In this document: positions 1 through 7,832 of the stretch, in pieces
Layout: every line of letters begins with the position of its first letter
How positions within the stretch are numbered: position 1 is the first letter of the stretch
Source of the DNA: a virus
Virus record (IMG/VR): IMGVR_UViG_3300047496_000183
Span: 1-39,618 of that record
Direction: 5' to 3' (one strand)
DNA: 39,618 nt
The notes under the pieces: generated by a model
Seen by the model: the letters and a program-made list of their open reading frames with translations, nothing else
Told to the model about the DNA's origin: nothing
The model's database searches: none
Program-made: the position numbers and the translations under genes

Positions 1-127
1 GGGCATTCGAGAGGTTATAAAACCCGGCTCCAAATCCCCCCACCATTGTCAATGGTACTAGTAAATCTGTTCCGTTATCGCCTGAAATCGTCATTTGTAA
101 ATTCGTTGAATTATAGGAAAACATTGA
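1..127. repeat. Terminal direct repeat, left copy (circular contig join)
   Basis: These 127 bases are identical to 39492-39618. A duplication of exactly 127 bases at the two ends is what a de Bruijn assembler run with k=127 leaves on a circular sequence. It therefore most likely marks circular closure and not a biological terminal repeat. Joining base 39491 to base 1 restores an open reading frame across the boundary, which supports closure. Confidence 0.95.
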
Positions 128-463
128 TCCTGTCGCTCGAAAAGCAGTTCCGATCGAAGCAGAGGAAATACCTAAAGATTGTCCAGTTGCAACCCCTGAT
201 GATGAGGAAAGAGGAGTTGCGATTGATGTATTAATCGTGAAATTTGATGGAATAGGAAAGAGGTAAGCTCCAGAGCCTACGGTTCCAGCGGAAGATTGAG
301 AAAAGTTATACAAGATAGTAAGAAGTTTTCCATTCTGGAGATACCAGGCATTATTTTGCACGATAGCCCCTGTAGTTGGATTTGTAGTGCTGCCTCCTAT
401 TACTAAAGCATAAGAAGTCCAGACACTCGGATTAGGAGAATTAATGATATTTTGTTGTGGCAT
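1..463 (-). CDS. Small beta-rich tail/adhesin accessory protein, 5' part (continues at 39491)
   Basis: This gene spans the contig join. Reading from ATG at 463 down to base 1 and on from 39491 to the TAG at 39451 gives about 167 residues, starting MPQQNIINSPNPSVW and ending SAVVPIN. It is rich in Ser, Thr, Gly and Asn, with no membrane segment and no motif I recognise. That composition suits a secreted beta-structured virion protein. The start has a strong ribosome binding site (GAGGTG) about 6 bases upstream. The next gene downstream (39443) starts only 7 bases after the stop, so the two are probably co-translated. It is the last member of the minus-strand adhesin cluster before the join. 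Function is inferred from position and composition only. Confidence 0.75.
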   Translation of the reverse strand, partial: MPQQNIINSPNPSVWTSYALVIGGSTTNPTTGAIVQNNAWYLQNGKLLTILYNFSQSSAGTVGSGAYLFPIPSNFTINTSIATPLSSSSGVATGQSLGISSASIGTAFRATGSMFSYNSTNLQMTISGDNGTDLLVPLTMVGGFGAGFYNLSNA

Positions 464-486
464 ATACACCTCGTTATTTTTAATTT

Positions 487-718
487 CATATAACTGCTAA
501 TTTTCCTATTGTGGAGTAAGCGGTCCAAGCTGTATTTGCTGTTGTACATACCATAGTAATAGAGTCACCTTGACTTGTTGAAGCAACAGATCCACCCTTC
601 CAGCTGTAGACGCAGCATTGATTGCAGATTGTATAGTAGAATAATATGGCCCACCCCCTGTCTGTGATACGACATATTTTGTTATACCAAAGAAATTTGT
701 ATCACTGTTTTTAGCCAT
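487..718 (-). pseudogene. Wrecked adhesin cassette: N-terminal module fused out of frame to C-terminal module
   Basis: The reading frame from ATG 718 gives MAKNSDTNFFGITKYVVSQ and then TIQSAINAASTAG, which matches the N-terminal anchor of the intact adhesins at 754-2067 and 37124-38311. Around 596-602 the homology jumps to a different frame. There GGSVASTSQGDSITMVCTTA and ANTAWTAYSTIGKLAV, ending at TGA 487, match the last third of the shared C-terminal module. The whole central domain and the start of the C-terminal module are missing and the fusion is frameshifted. The original frame instead runs into an unrelated tail ending at 506. An AAGG ribosome binding site and the start codon survive. 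A deletion between short repeats is likely; an assembly chimera between similar cassettes is the alternative. Confidence 0.8.
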
Positions 719-753
719 AAAGATGCCTTATAGTAGTAGATTCCAGTAGGTCT

Positions 754-2067
754 TCAGACAATGCTAAAATTGCCTACTGAATCAATTACGCTCCAGTTTG
801 TATTCGCAACTGTACATACTAGAATTAAGCTCGCCCCATCTTCTGCCGAGGTGATACTTCCACCTGCTCCTGCTGTGGTTAATTTATTACCAAATCTAAT
901 TTGCTTTCCCGCTGTCTGTAATATTGAAAAAGTGGTAGCTGTATCATTGGCAACAAACGCTATTACATTTCCAACAGCTGCTGTTGCAGGCAAAGTAAAG
1001 CTACTTCCTGGTCCTGACAATACAATATATCCATTGCCGGCAGAAGCTGTAAAGCTAGTGTTAACAACCTGCCAAGTAAGCCCTAATCCGCCTGCACTTG
1101 ATGCAATCGTAATACTTCCACTTGCGTTCGTAATCGCAATCCCTGCACCTGCCGTTAATGTAGAGGCTACAGGAGTATTACCCGTACGTCCGATAACCAC
1201 TTGCCCATTGACCGTTGGATATACGTCAGGGTTTTGGGCATATAAGGTTTTCGTAATCTGTGGATCAATGCTCGTAGCACTTCCATAAGCTATAGAATCG
1301 CCGTAATTCAAGATCCCAAACGCTCCAGACGACTTGATATAAAATGTAGACGGATCTGCTGATGTGAAGGCGTCATATAAAGATTGCATGGTGGCGTTCG
1401 CTGTAAAACGAATGCATGCAAACACATCTCCATCATAGGTGTTGTAACTAGAGACGAGCTGAGCTGTGGCTGAAGTGAGTAATATACACGCCTCCACCCC
1501 ACCTTCATTGACAAAAGACGAAGCAGTCGCTTCCATTACACTATTAGCGCCAAGAGAGGCATTTATAGCCCCTGCAACGCATTTGCAGTTAGCGATCTGT
1601 AATAGTACGTTACCTGAGCCAGTAGGGGAACAGAAGAGAGATGAAGTGGGAGCGCCTGCCCCTAACACATCATTGATGATGCAGCTTTCGAAATTTAGTG
1701 TGCCTTGACCTGTACTGTTTGCAATTCTAAATACTGGATTGGTTCCAGAACCATCATTGCCAAATACAATATTTCTGCAAGATACGGCAAATGCAGTAGA
1801 AGGAAATGTATGAAATCCAAAGATTGTAGCGTTATAAGTTCCAACCCCTACTTCATTGACTCCAGTGCTATCACCTACTAAGCTTACGTTTGTAGGAAAG
1901 CTCAAGTTTTCGAAGTAGGTTCCTGGTTTTACATATACCACACCACCACCAGCAGTCGAAGCGGCATTCATCGCTGATTGAATCGTAGTGAAAGATCCTT
2001 GCGCAGCTGAAGAGGAAACGATGTATGGGGTTGTCCCGAACTTGTTTGTACTATTGTTTGTAGGCAT
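754..2067 (-). CDS. Beta-helix tail-spike/adhesin with shared C-terminal module
   Basis: The 437-residue protein has three visible parts. Residues 1-55 carry the N-terminal anchor (MPTNNSTNKFGTTPYIVSSS, then TTIQSAMNAASTAGGG and VYVKPGTYFENL), typical of pectate-lyase-like right-handed beta-helix proteins. Residues 55 to about 320 are Ser/Thr/Asn/Val-rich repeats consistent with beta-helix coils. The last 100 or so residues are the module shared with six other cassettes in this genome (ILQTAGKQIRFG, then GGSITSAEDG and CTVANTNWSVIDSVGNFSIV). Such proteins normally sit on the virion and bind or degrade surface glycans; no catalytic residues are identifiable. Its ATG directly follows the TAG stop of the methyltransferase gene, so the two are translationally coupled. 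Confidence 0.8.
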   Translation of the reverse strand: MPTNNSTNKFGTTPYIVSSSAAQGSFTTIQSAMNAASTAGGGVVYVKPGTYFENLSFPTNVSLVGDSTGVNEVGVGTYNATIFGFHTFPSTAFAVSCRNIVFGNDGSGTNPVFRIANSTGQGTLNFESCIINDVLGAGAPTSSLFCSPTGSGNVLLQIANCKCVAGAINASLGANSVMEATASSFVNEGGVEACILLTSATAQLVSSYNTYDGDVFACIRFTANATMQSLYDAFTSADPSTFYIKSSGAFGILNYGDSIAYGSATSIDPQITKTLYAQNPDVYPTVNGQVVIGRTGNTPVASTLTAGAGIAITNASGSITIASSAGGLGLTWQVVNTSFTASAGNGYIVLSGPGSSFTLPATAAVGNVIAFVANDTATTFSILQTAGKQIRFGNKLTTAGAGGSITSAEDGASLILVCTVANTNWSVIDSVGNFSIV

Positions 2068-3210
2068 CTAAGCTACTCCTAATTTCATTTGTGAAGCGGT
2101 CTGTGTTTCTTCATATAAAAAGCCCCCTCCTCCATTCCATTCGCTCATTGTAGTGATTCCGCCTAGATCTTCTCCTGCGATCACTTTTTTCAGGCGCGGA
2201 ATGATATGCGTCTCTGCATGCTTGCCCATCTCGATCATGATCCACTTGCGCTTCATCTTATGCGCTACCGCTCCTGTTGTTCCAGAGCCGGCAAAGCAAT
2301 CGAAGACTAGGTCGCCTGGGTCTGTGGCAAGATAGAGGATTCGCTGGATGAGCCGTTCGGGTTTGGGCGTAGCGAATACGTCTTTCGAATTAAAGGCGAT
2401 CACTTCACGTTTTGACTCTTGATTGTCTCCTACTTCGATTCGTGGCCAGATCGTTTTTGAGACGAGTCCGTCTTGAACTTCGGACAGAAAGCGTTTAATT
2501 CTGGGAGTATTTGTTTTATTTGGACCAAACCAAATGCGGTTGTCTTCGATTAATTCTTTTAATTTTTGTTTGGAAACTCGCCAACTTGTACCCGGAGGCG
2601 GCCAAATCTCTCGACCAGAAGGTGTAATGATGGGATAAATATCTTGTGGAGTTTCCCTTTTTACGGAAAGATCTCCAGATTGCCAAAGTCCCCTTGGATC
2701 ATTATCAGGGTTTGTATATCTTTCGTTCATTTCTATCGTGCGCGGGAGTAAATTGAGACCTCTTTTCATTTCTCTTCCCCAATGCTTTACGTCAATGCAT
2801 TTCGCGTATACGAGGACATGGTCATGGCTGTCGGACAACCATTTTGCATCATTCTGCGGGGAATATTTCTTTTCCCAAATGACGTTAGCTACAAAATTTT
2901 TCCTTCCAAAAATCTCATCACACAATACTTTCAAGTAATGGCACTCATTATCATCAATCGATATCCAAATCGTCCCATCTTTACGAAGCAAGCGATGAAG
3001 GATTTTGAGTCTTTCCTTCATCATATCGAGCCATACAGAAGACTTAACTGAATCTTGGTATTGCGCAAAGTTTTGGCCTGTGTTGTAGGGAGGATCTATA
3101 TAAATACATTTAATTTTTTCAAAATATGTAGATTCAATCTGCCTTAAAACAGACAGATTTTCTCCTTTGTATAAAATATTTTCAGAATTTGGTTCGCCGA
3201 ATGATACCAT
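2068..3210 (-). CDS. Adenine-specific DNA methyltransferase, beta class (type III Mod-like)
   Basis: The product transfers a methyl group from S-adenosylmethionine, most likely to adenine N6. In the 380-residue protein the order is motif X-like ILYKGENLSVL (12-22), catalytic IDPPYNTG (38-45), a variable target-recognition region, then SAM-binding CFAGSGTTG (305-313). DPPY before FxGxG is the beta-class order found in type III Mod subunits. No restriction subunit is nearby, so it is probably an orphan that protects phage DNA or alters gene expression. I chose ATG 3210 because it overlaps the upstream stop as TAATG and gives a family-like start. The frame stays open to 3273, but the extra residues look like read-through. 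It sits unusually among adhesin genes, coupled on both sides. Confidence 0.92.
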   Translation of the reverse strand: MVSFGEPNSENILYKGENLSVLRQIESTYFEKIKCIYIDPPYNTGQNFAQYQDSVKSSVWLDMMKERLKILHRLLRKDGTIWISIDDNECHYLKVLCDEIFGRKNFVANVIWEKKYSPQNDAKWLSDSHDHVLVYAKCIDVKHWGREMKRGLNLLPRTIEMNERYTNPDNDPRGLWQSGDLSVKRETPQDIYPIITPSGREIWPPPGTSWRVSKQKLKELIEDNRIWFGPNKTNTPRIKRFLSEVQDGLVSKTIWPRIEVGDNQESKREVIAFNSKDVFATPKPERLIQRILYLATDPGDLVFDCFAGSGTTGAVAHKMKRKWIMIEMGKHAETHIIPRLKKVIAGEDLGGITTMSEWNGGGGFLYEETQTASQMKLGVA

Positions 3211-5036
3211 TAAGTTACCGTTAGATTCCCCACCGCAGTGAGAACCACCCATTGAGTATTTGCAACTACGCATAATATGAGAACGCCGTCATATCTATTA
3301 GTAGAAGCGATACTACCTCCCGTCCCTGTAGTCGTGACCTGATTGCCAAAGTTGATACTCTGCCCAGCATTCTGAGCTAGAACCCAACCACCCGCACCAA
3401 CCCCCGCAATCTGCATCACTGTACCCACATTGCAAGATACAGGTAGGGTAAGTGTGGTAGAGGAAGCATTTTGTGTGTAGTAGGAGTTGTTAGCACTCAT
3501 GGTTTGCGCTGTTCCAGCTACTGCATTCCACGTTGTGACTGGAACTAAGGTAGAGGATGGAATTTGAGTAATCGCTAAAGAAACAGCATATAAAGTAACT
3601 CCGGACACACTTTGAGGAGAACTGATCCTAAAGTCGATTGTATCGCCCACTGCTAATTCTACAGTTGTAACTATAGGGGCTGATTCCAACCAAGGAACTG
3701 TACCGTTTTGACAACATCCTAAAGAGAGAACAGTAGTAGCATTTTTTACACATTGAAGAAAGAAATTTGCCCCTCCGACAAAACTAAATGCTACACTTCC
3801 AACAATCTGATATGTCCCCGCTTGAGTGATAGTCACTTGTTGGGCAGCGATAGTTAGACCAGAACCTTCATTTTGCGTAAGGGCGCTTAAATCAATCCGA
3901 GACGCTGAATTTGAAGGAGTTGTTCCGGCGTCTGATCCGAATGGAGTCTGGATCGCAGTTGTTCCTGGATTAAATCCAGATGTAGTTTGTCGATTCCAAG
4001 CACCTTTAGCTAGTGATAATGTAGGTAAATTTGTCGCAGATTGCGAAATATATTCTTTAACAATAACTATTCCAGCAGAACCAGCGCCGCCCGAAACCGC
4101 AGATTGAGATGCTCCCAATTGCGCACCTCCTCCACCTCCTCCATAACCTAAGCCAGAGCTTCCTGCACTAGGTGGATTTAAAACGACGCCACCGCTTCCT
4201 AAATAAGAATAACCGCCTTGACCTGCAAAAATTACTCCCACTGTAAAGCTTAATTCAGCAAAACCGCCAGGCCCTCCAGCAATTCTAAAACTACCACCAG
4301 TTCCACCAGTCCCACCTAAAGCTCCAGACACACTTGCGACGGTCGCAGCCGGAGTAGATGCACCTCCAATTCCTCCATTGGCTGTCAATAAAGATCCAAA
4401 AGAAGTAGCTCCTCCATTATTTCCTGTAGTGCCTGAGACCGCTGTCCCGCCAGCTCCAATTGTAATTGTTTGAGATGGACTGATAGTAGATATAGGAAAT
4501 AACCCAAAAGCATATTCACCACCACCACCGCCCGCACCTACAGAAAATGTAGATCCTGCGGTAGTTGCAGCGCCGCCTCCTGCTCCGCCACCGCCTACAA
4601 TCTCGACTTCTGCAAACACAGTGCCAATAGTAGGAGTGTAGGTTCCAGATGTAGTGAAAACTTTTTCTACTAAAGAAAGGGCATTCCCACTACTACTTGC
4701 GCTTGATGATCCGTAAGTATAATAATTCGATCCATCACAAAAAACCTGTACGCTTCCGTAGTTTGAAGAAATCGAGGTGTTGACCTGCCCATCGATCAAC
4801 CCAGAAGTAGGGGTAATGGTAATATTATTAGTAGAAGCACCGCCAGAGGTATCTTTAATAACAAATGCTTTGCCCACATTTCCTGTAGCAGAAGGAGCTG
4901 GAAGTGTAATTGTGCGTGCAACAGATGTGTTGGTCACTTCAATGATTACATCACTTGGCAATGCTGTGTAGTTAACAGCAGTTGTAGTGACCGGCTGATT
5001 TAAAAATCTATTGTTTACACTGTTATTACTTGGCAT
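3210..5036 (-). CDS. Large mosaic adhesin: glycine-rich, C1q-like and shared C-terminal modules
   Basis: At 608 residues this is the largest cassette in the cluster. Residues 1-125 form a beta-rich N-terminal region (MPSNNSVNNRFLNQPVTTTA, with TITLPAPSATGNVGKAFVIK). Residues 130-325 are a glycine-rich domain with runs of 5-6 glycines that ends GSAGIVIVKEY, a signature of phage receptor-binding glycine-rich domains. Residues 340-490 look like a C1q/TNF-type jelly roll (GTYQIVGSVAFSF, LAVGDTIDFRISS). The final 100 residues are the shared module (WVLAQNAGQSINFG, TTTGTGGSIAS, CVVANTQWVVLTAVGNLTVT). A trimeric, host-binding virion protein is inferred. The stop overlaps the methyltransferase start as TAATG. 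Confidence 0.8.
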   Translation of the reverse strand: MPSNNSVNNRFLNQPVTTTAVNYTALPSDVIIEVTNTSVARTITLPAPSATGNVGKAFVIKDTSGGASTNNITITPTSGLIDGQVNTSISSNYGSVQVFCDGSNYYTYGSSSASSSGNALSLVEKVFTTSGTYTPTIGTVFAEVEIVGGGGAGGGAATTAGSTFSVGAGGGGGEYAFGLFPISTISPSQTITIGAGGTAVSGTTGNNGGATSFGSLLTANGGIGGASTPAATVASVSGALGGTGGTGGSFRIAGGPGGFAELSFTVGVIFAGQGGYSYLGSGGVVLNPPSAGSSGLGYGGGGGGAQLGASQSAVSGGAGSAGIVIVKEYISQSATNLPTLSLAKGAWNRQTTSGFNPGTTAIQTPFGSDAGTTPSNSASRIDLSALTQNEGSGLTIAAQQVTITQAGTYQIVGSVAFSFVGGANFFLQCVKNATTVLSLGCCQNGTVPWLESAPIVTTVELAVGDTIDFRISSPQSVSGVTLYAVSLAITQIPSSTLVPVTTWNAVAGTAQTMSANNSYYTQNASSTTLTLPVSCNVGTVMQIAGVGAGGWVLAQNAGQSINFGNQVTTTGTGGSIASTNRYDGVLILCVVANTQWVVLTAVGNLTVT

Positions 5037-5045
5037 TAGTTATCC

Positions 5046-5699
5046 TTAAACGATTGTTATATTTCCTATACTGTTCAGCACTAACCATGTAGTATTTGCT
5101 GTGGTGCAAAGCATCCAGATTACATCTCCCACGGCTGTAGAAGCTAAACTGCCCCCAACACCGACAGTAGTGCTTGTAGATCCAAACTCAACACTTTGTC
5201 CCGCATTCTGTACGATACTCCAACCAGTAGACCCCTTAGCTGCGCCAATGGCTAGATATGTCCCCGCTGCTGCTGTAGTAGGAAGCGTAAGTGCTTGGTT
5301 GCCTGTAGTGACATAATACCCATTGGATGCCACACCTGTTTGCGCCCCAGAGATTCCTGTCCATGTAAGCGAAGTGACTGGACTACCCCACGCGAGCGCT
5401 GTCCCTGTAGAAGTAAGGACTTGCCCACTTGTACCCGCTGCTAGTGTGCTTGGGTAAGTTCCCGTACCAGAGCCGTATAATACTGTCCCAGCAGCAGTAT
5501 AAGCACTTGAGCCAAGTAAATTATCAGCTGTCCCACCTGCACTGGGCATAGAGTACACACTGTTACCAGCAAAAGTTTGAGTAAACGTTTGATTGCCTGT
5601 ACCATTCCAGCTCAAACTCCTTGCTGTAGTTCCACCAGATATTGTAACGCCTACGGTTTGATTTGTGATGTCTAGGTTGACACTTGAATTTCTTGCCAT
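5046..5699 (-). CDS. Short adhesin cassette with shared C-terminal module
   Basis: The 217-residue protein starts MARNSSVNLDITNQTVGVTI. Residues 1-115 are Gly/Thr/Ser-rich, with AGTSGQVLTSTGTALAW, a phrase common in trimeric phage fibres. The remaining residues are the shared module (YVTTGNQALTLPTTAAAG, GWSIVQNAGQSVEFG, GVGGSLASTAVGD, LNSIGNITIV). It lacks the beta-helix region of its larger neighbours and may form a minimal fibre or tip. AAAGGAA about 6 bases upstream serves as ribosome binding site. The gene lies 9 bases upstream of the large mosaic adhesin and is in the same operon. Confidence 0.75.
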   Translation of the reverse strand: MARNSSVNLDITNQTVGVTISGGTTARSLSWNGTGNQTFTQTFAGNSVYSMPSAGGTADNLLGSSAYTAAGTVLYGSGTGTYPSTLAAGTSGQVLTSTGTALAWGSPVTSLTWTGISGAQTGVASNGYYVTTGNQALTLPTTAAAGTYLAIGAAKGSTGWSIVQNAGQSVEFGSTSTTVGVGGSLASTAVGDVIWMLCTTANTTWLVLNSIGNITIV

Positions 5700-5723
5700 G
5701 ATTTCCTTTGATGTAAAACTGCT

Positions 5724-6959
5724 TTACACAGTTTTAATATTTCCGATTGTGTAGATGACAAGCCAAGCGGTATTCGCAATCACACACACTAATTTAACTG
5801 TATCCCCAGCAGCAGTTGAAGCTAAGTTTCCTCCGGTGCCTGTAGTCGTAGCACTACTTCCAAACTGAATGCGTTGACCTGCTGCCTGAGTAATGACCCA
5901 AGATGTTCCAGTATTGTAAAGTGAGACAACGATCTCAGTGCCAAATGCAGCCGTAGTAGGAAGTGCTAAACTAAGGGCACCTGAAGTGACCACATAAGAA
6001 TTATCAGCAACCAAGCTTTGATTCGCCGTAATCGCATTCCAGCTATTCGATCCAGCCGTTACATTGATTGAAGATAGATAATATGTTGTAAGAAGTGTTG
6101 GGTTTATAGCTGTTGCAGTGCCTTGTATAGTTGAGTTCCCAATTAGGATGTCACCTGCCGAAGCATTGGTTGTAGTGGCGTAGAATCCAGACGAAGCGTT
6201 AGATAAAAAGCTGTCATTGACAGTGACTAATATGCCTGCTGCTGTAAAGTTCACACATGATACACCGACCGCTGTTGCTGTATATGCAGAATAAGAACTA
6301 ATCAGCTCACCACTTGCAGCCGATATAATAAGCGCATGAGAAGAAGTGGAAGTGTATATATTTGTGATACCTGTGATCTGACATGTAGCACCAATCGAAA
6401 GACCTGCACCCGTTCCACCATAAAAACCAGTGTTTGTAAAAGTACCAGAGCAATTAGTAGTAGTAACGGCAGTAGTAGAAGCAAATATATTGCTATTGTC
6501 AAACTTTAAGTAAGAAGCTAAACTAGCGCCTACGAATGAAACGCCTGCACCCCCGCTGTTACTCAAAGAGCAATTCACAAACGCAAGGCTTGATGTCCCT
6601 CCAGATACAACTGAAATGGTTGTACCACTCGTCGCAGAAAAAGAAAGATTTTGGAAAGTGATGCTTCCCGTACCCGAGATGCTTTGATTCCCAGAGATTA
6701 CAACGGTGCTGATAGGTATGGGAGACCCAACCTCTACAGTATCACTAGATGCTCCAATGATGGTCATCGACACACCACCAGTATTAAATGTACCGTTTAA
6801 GGTATAAGTACCTGGCTGTACATAGATTGTACCTCCGCCGGCTGCAACTACTTGATCGAAACAATATTGTAGATCTGTTGAAGAAGATGCTGTTGGATCT
6901 GTCGATACGATGTATTGCGAAATTCCAAAATTATTAGTACTTGTTCTATTGAGTGCCAT
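5724..6959 (-). CDS. Beta-helix tail-spike/adhesin with shared C-terminal module
   Basis: This is a 411-residue protein. Its N-terminal anchor is MALNRTSTNNFGISQYIVST, followed by VAAGGGTIYVQPGTYTLNG, matching the anchors at 754-2067 and 37124-38311. Residues 55 to about 300 are repetitive and Ser/Thr/Gly-rich with the spacing expected of a right-handed beta-helix (for example GNQSISGTGSITFQNLSF). The shared module closes the protein (WVITQAAGQRIQFG, TTTGTGGNLASTAAGD, VIANTAWLVIYTIGNIKTV). It probably binds or trims a host surface sugar; no active site can be assigned. It starts one base after the upstream cassette ends, so expression depends on the operon promoter in front of 7635. Confidence 0.78.
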   Translation of the reverse strand: MALNRTSTNNFGISQYIVSTDPTASSSTDLQYCFDQVVAAGGGTIYVQPGTYTLNGTFNTGGVSMTIIGASSDTVEVGSPIPISTVVISGNQSISGTGSITFQNLSFSATSGTTISVVSGGTSSLAFVNCSLSNSGGAGVSFVGASLASYLKFDNSNIFASTTAVTTTNCSGTFTNTGFYGGTGAGLSIGATCQITGITNIYTSTSSHALIISAASGELISSYSAYTATAVGVSCVNFTAAGILVTVNDSFLSNASSGFYATTTNASAGDILIGNSTIQGTATAINPTLLTTYYLSSINVTAGSNSWNAITANQSLVADNSYVVTSGALSLALPTTAAFGTEIVVSLYNTGTSWVITQAAGQRIQFGSSATTTGTGGNLASTAAGDTVKLVCVIANTAWLVIYTIGNIKTV

Positions 6960-6960
6960 C

Positions 6961-7635
6961 TTATACCGGTGTTATTGTTCCTACGCTGTAATCTACAATC
7001 CATATAGTGTTAGCTGTTGTACACACAAGGTGTATACAATCTCCTATACCCGTAGAAGTTAATGATCCACCTGTACCTACAGTTGTAGCATTTGTTCCGG
7101 TGCGAACCTGTTGACCCGCTGTTTGAGCAATCCTCCAACCACCCGCTCCACTTGGTCGAATCACTTCAATCACGTCCCCCACAGCAGATGTTGCCGGCAA
7201 AGTCAATGTTTGCAGAGCCGCTGCTGTAACTATATATCCGTTATTCACGCTCATAGTTTGGGTAGTTGCGTTATTATTCCAAGTAAACGAAGTAGATCCT
7301 GTAGCAGATATTGTTAAAGTATTACCAGATCCCGCAACAGTAATAGATCCAGAGCCTACAACATTAACATTGCCAGAAGTAGGAGAGATGGCTCCTCCGG
7401 TATTCCCGGTAATTGTTGCTACACCTGATGTAGAAATAGAAGGAGATATTTGAGACCACACTCCAGCCCCAGATGTTACGTATAAAATTTTAGTAACTGA
7501 ATTTAGCCATGTAGTATCTGGATTTTTTATATCCGTCGATGTAGGGTTTCTTTTTGCAGTTACTAAAGGGGGATTTTGATAATAATCAATCCCAACATGA
7601 CCTAATGGATTTTCAGCCAGGGAAGCTATTGACAT
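6961..7635 (-). CDS. First adhesin of the operon, with distinct N-terminus and shared C-terminal module
   Basis: The 224-residue protein begins MSIASLAENPLGHVGIDYYQ. Its N-terminal 65 residues (NPTSTDIKNPDTTWLNSVTK, then GVWSQISP) resemble short virion-attachment segments that describe an expected datum and a trailing W in many phage fibres. A Ser/Thr/Gly linker follows (GSGSITVAGSGNTLTI), then the shared module (MSVNNGYIVTAAALQTLTLP, GWRIAQTAGQQVRTG, TVGTGGSLTSTGIGD, TANTIWIVDYSVGTITPV). It is the promoter-proximal gene of the cluster, directly downstream of the TTGACA-N17-TACTTGAAA promoter at 7672-7700. A role as baseplate-proximal adaptor is possible but only inferred from its first position and unique N-terminus. 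Confidence 0.75.
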   Translation of the reverse strand: MSIASLAENPLGHVGIDYYQNPPLVTAKRNPTSTDIKNPDTTWLNSVTKILYVTSGAGVWSQISPSISTSGVATITGNTGGAISPTSGNVNVVGSGSITVAGSGNTLTISATGSTSFTWNNNATTQTMSVNNGYIVTAAALQTLTLPATSAVGDVIEVIRPSGAGGWRIAQTAGQQVRTGTNATTVGTGGSLTSTGIGDCIHLVCTTANTIWIVDYSVGTITPV

Positions 7636-7671
7636 GGATTAAACCTGAAGTTGTATTTGTCCTATTCATTT

Positions 7672-7700
7672 CAAGTAGAACTTCTGTATTTACATGTCAA
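7672..7700 (-). promoter_or_regulatory. Promoter of the adhesin operon (TTGACA-N17-TACTTG)
   Basis: On the minus strand, TTGACA (7700-7695) is followed after exactly 17 bases by TACTTGAAA (the -10-like hexamer is 7677-7672). The ATG of the first adhesin is at 7635. The same layout, with the same -35, spacer length and TACTTGAAA, precedes the capsid operon at 19151-19179. TACTTG is far from the usual TATAAT, so a modified or phage-directed polymerase may recognise it. Confidence 0.7.
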
Positions 7701-7727
7701 ACTATAAGTTTATTTTTTTGTTTGAGG

Positions 7728-7780
7728 AGGAATAGCATTATTTTACCCCTAAAATTTAGACCATAAATAATGCTATTCCT
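7728..7780. repeat. 16-bp perfect inverted repeat between divergent genes
   Basis: AGGAATAGCATTATTT (7728-7743) and AAATAATGCTATTCCT (7765-7780) are perfect reverse complements around a 21-base spacer. The repeat lies between the adhesin operon (minus) and the DUF29 gene (plus). It is just upstream of the adhesin promoter and immediately next to a TATAAT box on the plus strand. That position suits a shared operator. A terminator is less likely because no T-run follows on either strand. Confidence 0.8.
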
Positions 7781-7781
7781 A

Positions 7782-7787
7782 TATAAT
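7782..7787 (+). promoter_or_regulatory. Candidate -10 box (TATAAT) for the DUF29 gene
   Basis: A perfect TATAAT lies 45 bases upstream of the ATG at 7833. No good -35 hexamer is visible at normal spacing, and the right arm of the inverted repeat occupies that position. The promoter may therefore need an activator or be controlled through the repeat. Confidence 0.4.
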
Positions 7788-7832
7788 GTACCCTAACAAA
7801 GAGGACTTTACGGAAATTAAGGAGTCTAAAAA

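Noticed and set aside
761-1288. Long open frame on the plus strand opposite the first intact adhesin
   Set aside because: It is the antisense shadow of a low-complexity, Thr/Ala-rich coding region and has no ribosome site or recognisable domain.
2927-2935. TACTTGAAA motif inside the methyltransferase gene
   Set aside because: It lies within coding sequence, has no TTGACA at the right distance and is not upstream of a gene, so it is treated as a chance match.
487-7635. Repeated sequences in the adhesin cluster as a CRISPR array or tandem repeats
   Set aside because: The similarity is between diverged protein-coding modules hundreds of bases apart, with no short direct repeats at regular spacing.
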